Positions 61,061 to 64,000 of a stretch of DNA of 64,000 nt are shown one piece after another (the first letter of the stretch is position 1; each line of letters starts with the position of its first letter). Under the pieces are notes generated by a model. It ran no database searches, was not told where the DNA came from, and saw only the letters and a list, made by a program, of their open reading frames with translations. The DNA is from Hungatella sp. UBA3048 (GTDB taxonomy: Bacteria; Bacillota; Clostridia; Lachnospirales; Lachnospiraceae): NCBI GenBank assembly GCA_002367105.1, contig DFCS01000044.1, positions 42,138 through 106,137 of the forward strand, read 5' to 3'. A program made the position numbers and the translations under genes.

Positions 61061-62326
61061 ATGGGAATGACGATGACCCAGAAAATATTGGCAGCCCATG
61101 CAGGGCTTTCCAAGGTAAAGGCAGGCCAGCTGATCGAAGCGGAGCTGGATCTGGTATTGGGGAATGATATCACATCTCCGGTTGCCATTAAGGAAATGGA
61201 GAAATTTGATAAAGATACAATCTTTCATAAAGATAAGATTGCCTTGGTCATGGACCACTTTATTCCAAATAAGGATATTAAATCCGCGGAAAACTGTAAA
61301 TGCTGCCGTGATTTTGCCGGCAAACACGAGATTACCAATTATTTCGATGTAGGACAGATGGGAATCGAACATGCCCTTCTTCCGGAAAAGGGACTGGTGG
61401 TTGCAGGAGATGCAGTCATTGGAGCAGACTCCCATACATGTACCTATGGAGCACTGGGAGCTTTTTCTACCGGTGTGGGCAGTACGGATATGGCGGCAGG
61501 CATGGTAACTGGAAAAGCCTGGTTCAAGGTACCGACCGCAATTAAGTTTGAATTGGTAGGGAAACCCTCCAAATGGGTCAGCGGCAAGGATGTTATTTTG
61601 CATATCATAGGTATGATCGGTGTAGACGGTGCCTTATATAAGTCAATGGAATTTTCCGGAGAGGGTATCAGGAATTTATCCATGGATGACCGTTTTACTA
61701 TTTGCAACATGGCCATTGAGGCTGGCGGAAAGAACGGTATTTTCCCGGTGGATGACCTTGCGATCCAGTATATGAAGGAGCATTCAAAGCGTGATTACAA
61801 AATCTATGAGGCGGATGCGGATGCAGAATATGAAGCAGTTTATACCATTGACTTATCCAAATTAGAGCCAACGGTTTCGTTCCCCCACCTTCCTGAAAAT
61901 ACCAGAACCATCGGCACATTTGGTGAAATTAAAGTGGATCAGTCGGTAATCGGCTCCTGCACCAACGGCCGGCTTGACGATATGCGCATAGCAGCTGCTG
62001 TCATGAAAGGACATAAAGTGGCAAAAAATGTGCGCTGCATCGTAATTCCAGCTACTCAGGAAATCTATTTGCAGTCCATGAGAGAGGGCCTTTTAGAAAT
62101 CTTTATTGAAGCCGGAGCTGTGGTCAGCACACCAACCTGCGGTCCGTGCCTTGGCGGCTATATGGGTATTCTGGCGGCAGGAGAGCGCTGCATCTCTACC
62201 ACCAACCGTAATTTTGTGGGACGGATGGGCCATGTGGAATCAGAAGTATATTTATCCAATCCTGCAGTGGCTGCTGCAAGTGCGATTACCGGCCATATAT
62301 GTGCGCCGGATGAACTGGGATTATAG
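61061..62326 (+). CDS. leuC: 3-isopropylmalate dehydratase large subunit
   Basis: 421 residues, the shorter archaeal/clostridial LeuC-HacA type. Aconitase motifs: MDHFIPNKD, GADSHTCTYGALGAFSTGVG (first cluster Cys), GSCTNGRLDDMRIA and TCGPCLGGYMGIL (remaining cluster Cys), GRMGHVESEVYLSNPAVAAA. Binds a [4Fe-4S] cluster and isomerises 2- to 3-isopropylmalate with LeuD. AGGAGG precedes the ATG. Homoaconitase is an alternative for this subclass, but the ilv/leu context argues for leucine synthesis. Confidence 0.94.
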   Translation: MGMTMTQKILAAHAGLSKVKAGQLIEAELDLVLGNDITSPVAIKEMEKFDKDTIFHKDKIALVMDHFIPNKDIKSAENCKCCRDFAGKHEITNYFDVGQMGIEHALLPEKGLVVAGDAVIGADSHTCTYGALGAFSTGVGSTDMAAGMVTGKAWFKVPTAIKFELVGKPSKWVSGKDVILHIIGMIGVDGALYKSMEFSGEGIRNLSMDDRFTICNMAIEAGGKNGIFPVDDLAIQYMKEHSKRDYKIYEADADAEYEAVYTIDLSKLEPTVSFPHLPENTRTIGTFGEIKVDQSVIGSCTNGRLDDMRIAAAVMKGHKVAKNVRCIVIPATQEIYLQSMREGLLEIFIEAGAVVSTPTCGPCLGGYMGILAAGERCISTTNRNFVGRMGHVESEVYLSNPAVAAASAITGHICAPDELGL

Positions 62327-62338
62327 GAGGTTATAAAA

Positions 62339-62827
62339 ATGAAGGCATGTGGATCTGTTTTTAAATACGGAGATAATGTGGACACGGATGTTATCATTCC
62401 GGCAAGATATTTGAATATTACAGATGGGAATGAGCTGGCTAAGCACTGTATGGAAGATATTGACAAGGATTTTGTTACTAATGTAAAAAATGGAGACATT
62501 ATTGTCGCAAATAAAAACTTTGGATGCGGTTCTTCCAGAGAGCATGCGCCCCTTGTCATCAAGTGTGCCGGAATAAGCTGTGTGATTGCCGAAACTTTTG
62601 CCAGGATTTTCTACCGGAATGCAATTAATATCGGACTTCCTATTATAGAGTGCCCGGAAGCTGCCAGAGCCATTCAGGCAGGAGATGAGGTTATGGTTGA
62701 TTTTGACAGCGGCATTATTACCAATAAAACCACCGGTGAATCCTTTGAGGGGCAGGCATTTCCTCCCTTTATGCAGGGGATCATTTCAGCGGGAGGGTTA
62801 TTCCCCTATATTAATAAGAAGAAATAG
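62339..62827 (+). CDS. leuD: 3-isopropylmalate dehydratase small subunit
   Basis: 162 residues. KYGDNVDTDVIIPARYLNIT, then GDIIVANKNFGCGSSREHAP (substrate loop GCGSSREHAP) and FYRNAINIGLPIIE. Swivel domain that completes the LeuCD active site. Twelve bases after leuC with AGGAGG, so co-translated. Confidence 0.95.
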   Translation: MKACGSVFKYGDNVDTDVIIPARYLNITDGNELAKHCMEDIDKDFVTNVKNGDIIVANKNFGCGSSREHAPLVIKCAGISCVIAETFARIFYRNAINIGLPIIECPEAARAIQAGDEVMVDFDSGIITNKTTGESFEGQAFPPFMQGIISAGGLFPYINKKK

Positions 62828-62849
62828 CTTGTTTTTCCATGGAAATGAA

Positions 62850-62894
62850 GTCCGTAACTGTCAGGAATTGTATTTGACAGTTGCGGACCTTTTT
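62850..62894 (+). terminator. Rho-independent terminator of leuCD
   Basis: GTCCGTAACTGTCA pairs with TGACAGTTGCGGAC (one mismatch), then TTTTT. Confidence 0.85.
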
Positions 62895-62918
62895 GCTGTT
62901 GTATTTGACTTTCTGGCA

Positions 62919-62947
62919 TTGCCAATAAAAGAAATGCGTATTATAAT
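62919..62947 (+). promoter_or_regulatory. Sigma-A promoter of the YbaK gene
   Basis: TTGCCA (62919-62924), 17 bp, TATAAT (62942-62947). Confidence 0.65.
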
Positions 62948-62974
62948 TAGAAAAAATTCAAGGAGTTGATCGAT

Positions 62975-63448
62975 ATGGTAAAGACAAATGCAATGAGAAT
63001 GCTTGACAAGGCAAAGGTAGAGTATACCATCAGGGAATATGAAGTGGACGAGCAGGATCTATCCGGCAGTCATGCGGCGGATATGATGGGGGCGGATCAT
63101 GGAAGCGTATTTAAAACTCTTGTATTAAAAGGTGAAAAAATAGGATATCTGGTCTGCTGCATTCCGGTTGATGGAGAGCTGGATTTAAAAAAAGTGGCGA
63201 AGGCTGCCGGAGATAAGAAGGTAGAGATGATTCCGATGAAGGATTTACAGGGAATTACAGGATATATACGCGGAGGCTGTTCTCCTATCGGCATGAAAAA
63301 ACAATTTCCTACATTTGTCGAAGAAACGGCCTGCTCTTATGAGGAAATTGTCGTCAGCGGAGGCTTAAGAGGACAGCAAATCGTCATTTCTCCCCAGACC
63401 CTTGTTGAGTTTATAAAGGGCAGTTTTGCCCCTCTTACCCATAATTAG
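62975..63448 (+). CDS. ybaK: YbaK/EbsC-type Cys-tRNA(Pro) deacylase
   Basis: 157 residues, YbaK fold: VFKTLVLKGEKIGYLVCCIP, then DLKKVAKAAGDKKVEMI, ITGYIRGGCSPIGMKKQFPT, and IVVSGGLRGQQIVISPQTLV. The conserved substrate-binding GYxxGGxSP is present as GYIRGGCSP. It hydrolyses Cys mischarged onto tRNA-Pro. ATG 62975 follows AGGAG with nine-base spacing. Confidence 0.92.
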   Translation: MVKTNAMRMLDKAKVEYTIREYEVDEQDLSGSHAADMMGADHGSVFKTLVLKGEKIGYLVCCIPVDGELDLKKVAKAAGDKKVEMIPMKDLQGITGYIRGGCSPIGMKKQFPTFVEETACSYEEIVVSGGLRGQQIVISPQTLVEFIKGSFAPLTHN

Positions 63449-63652
63449 TTTACATAATACAAGAAATGCTGAGGACAAGTCATACAGGTGAAGTTGAATA
63501 ATTAACATAAATGTAACACTATTGTAAAATATAGTTGCATTAATAGCATAAATAACGGGGAAATACATGGGTTGAAATAGTGCAAAATATACAAAGAAAA
63601 AAGGGGGATGAAAATTTAGAAATTAAAATATCACAAAAATGTTAAATAGCCA
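63449..63652. other. Gene-free AT-rich intergenic region
   Basis: No gene, terminator or known riboswitch motif that I can support between ybaK and the next promoter. Confidence 0.4.
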
Positions 63653-63682
63653 TTGACTTTTTTGGCGGGCTTCTTCTATAAT
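63653..63682 (+). promoter_or_regulatory. Sigma-A-type promoter
   Basis: TTGACT (63653-63658), 18 bp, TATAAT (63677-63682), about 75 bp ahead of the partial gene. Confidence 0.5.
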
Positions 63683-63757
63683 TACGGACGTCACCAGGAA
63701 ACGGCTGTGGAATGTAACCCGGCCCAGGCAAGTGATATAAGAGAAAGAGGTGTATAT

Positions 63758-63861
63758 ATGCTTACACTACGCTCTATCCTTCAGCAGATTTGTCAATTCT
63801 TCAGAGGGATGACCTTTAAGGTCACAAAGCGGATGTATCGTTCTTCCGCAGTTTTTATGGC
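63758..63861 (+). CDS. Probable envelope protein, N-terminus only (partial)
   Basis: About 34 credible codons: MLTLRSILQQICQFFRGMTF followed by KVTKRMYRSSAVFMAGG, starting after AGAGGTG. The basic segment followed by the onset of a hydrophobic stretch resembles the membrane/signal start of clostridial wall-associated proteins (LysM/3D/peptidase types), but the family cannot be fixed. From 63862 the sequence turns into homopolymer noise, so the remaining open frame (Phe repeats) is not real. Confidence 0.5.
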
Positions 63862-64000
63862 GGGGGGGGGGGTTATTTTTTTTTTTTTTTTTTTTTTAAA
63901 TATTTATTTAATTTTTTTTTTTTTTTTTTATTTTTTTTTTTTTTTTTTTATATATTATTTTTATTTTAAAAAAAAAAAAATTTTTTTCTAAAAAAAAAAA
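63862..64000. other. Homopolymer noise at contig end
   Basis: An 11-base G run followed by long T runs broken by single A, then A runs, to the window end. This is not biological low complexity of the kind seen elsewhere in the window; it looks like low-quality read or assembly sequence and should not be annotated. Confidence 0.85.

Noticed and set aside
63449..63757. c-di-AMP or c-di-GMP riboswitch ahead of the envelope gene
   Set aside because: The leader between the promoter and ATG is only about 75 nt and lacks the conserved motifs of either class.
1..64000. tRNA genes, CRISPR arrays, intact insertion sequences, tmRNA
   Set aside because: None recognised by eye on either strand; a dedicated tRNA/Infernal scan would settle this.

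Overview
The window reads as chromosomal DNA of an anaerobic, spore-forming Firmicute, most likely a Lachnospiraceae (Clostridium cluster XIVa / Lacrimispora-like) genome. This is inferred from moderate GC by eye, strong AGGAGG ribosome binding sites with some GTG/TTG starts, consensus -35/-10 promoters, a tRNA-Phe T-box ahead of pheST, LexA boxes of the Bacillus/Clostridium type, a Csp-type subtilisin pair with sigma-E-like promoters, and housekeeping proteins (RuvAB, SmpB, RNase R, SecG, PheST, KARI, LeuCD) of clostridial type. No tRNA, rRNA, CRISPR array, intact insertion sequence or origin was seen. The last ~140 bases are homopolymer noise, so the window ends at a poor-quality contig end.

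Layout. 1-1908: two divergent, paralogous Csp-type subtilisins (one only 17 codons inside the window) with mirror-image sigma-E-like promoters; the complete one has Gly where the catalytic Ser should be. 2000-5870: an AT-rich, partly decayed zone with a hypothetical protein, a peptide deformylase fragment, a frameshifted acyl-CoA thioesterase, a GNAT acetyltransferase, a small unknown protein, an orphan LexA-controlled promoter, a decayed reverse-strand remnant and a small LexA-box-controlled ORF. 5870-15700: an oligopeptide ABC transporter (oppA, then oppBCDF), cutC, a DeoR-family regulator and an 859-residue transglutaminase-like protein, which look like one nutrient-uptake/processing unit. 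15750-18500: SEC-C protein, methyltransferase, Hsp33 and a reverse-strand cold-shock protein. 18700-21350: DUF5662-like protein, a decayed gene and a glucose/sorbosone-dehydrogenase-like beta-propeller.

21450-30590: an exonuclease (YprB-like) divergent from LexA-controlled ruvAB, then zapA, a U32 peptidase-family protein, an FtsW/RodA protein with a paired class B PBP, and a NUDIX hydrolase. This is a DNA-repair and cell-division/wall neighbourhood. 30600-42060: CheW with an inserted CZB domain, a small conserved protein, a 5'-3' exonuclease, an M32 carboxypeptidase, cysteine synthase, a BrkB-type membrane protein, an SPL-type radical SAM protein, and a LysR regulator divergent from a heterodimeric multidrug-type ABC exporter. 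42060-49500: small ORFs, T-box-pheS-pheT, a degenerate enolase paralogue, an autoregulated MarR with a His-rich tail, and secG.

49590-55340: rnr and smpB, normally neighbours, are separated by about 3.1 kb holding an XRE/zinc-ribbon membrane regulator and a PadR-controlled, frameshifted FtsW/RodA-like membrane protein. 55430-58000: a ParB-like/BMP-domain fusion protein without a signal peptide, translationally overlapped by a metallophosphoesterase. 58220-62900: branched-chain amino acid biosynthesis (ilvN, ilvC, a LysR regulator, leuC, leuD). 62900-64000: a YbaK deacylase, then the start of a probable cell-envelope gene cut by the noisy end.

Three single-gene lesions (thioesterase, FtsW-like protein, the 19.4 kb remnant) and the homopolymer tail mean that sequencing error and genuine gene decay both have to be considered for the frameshifts.
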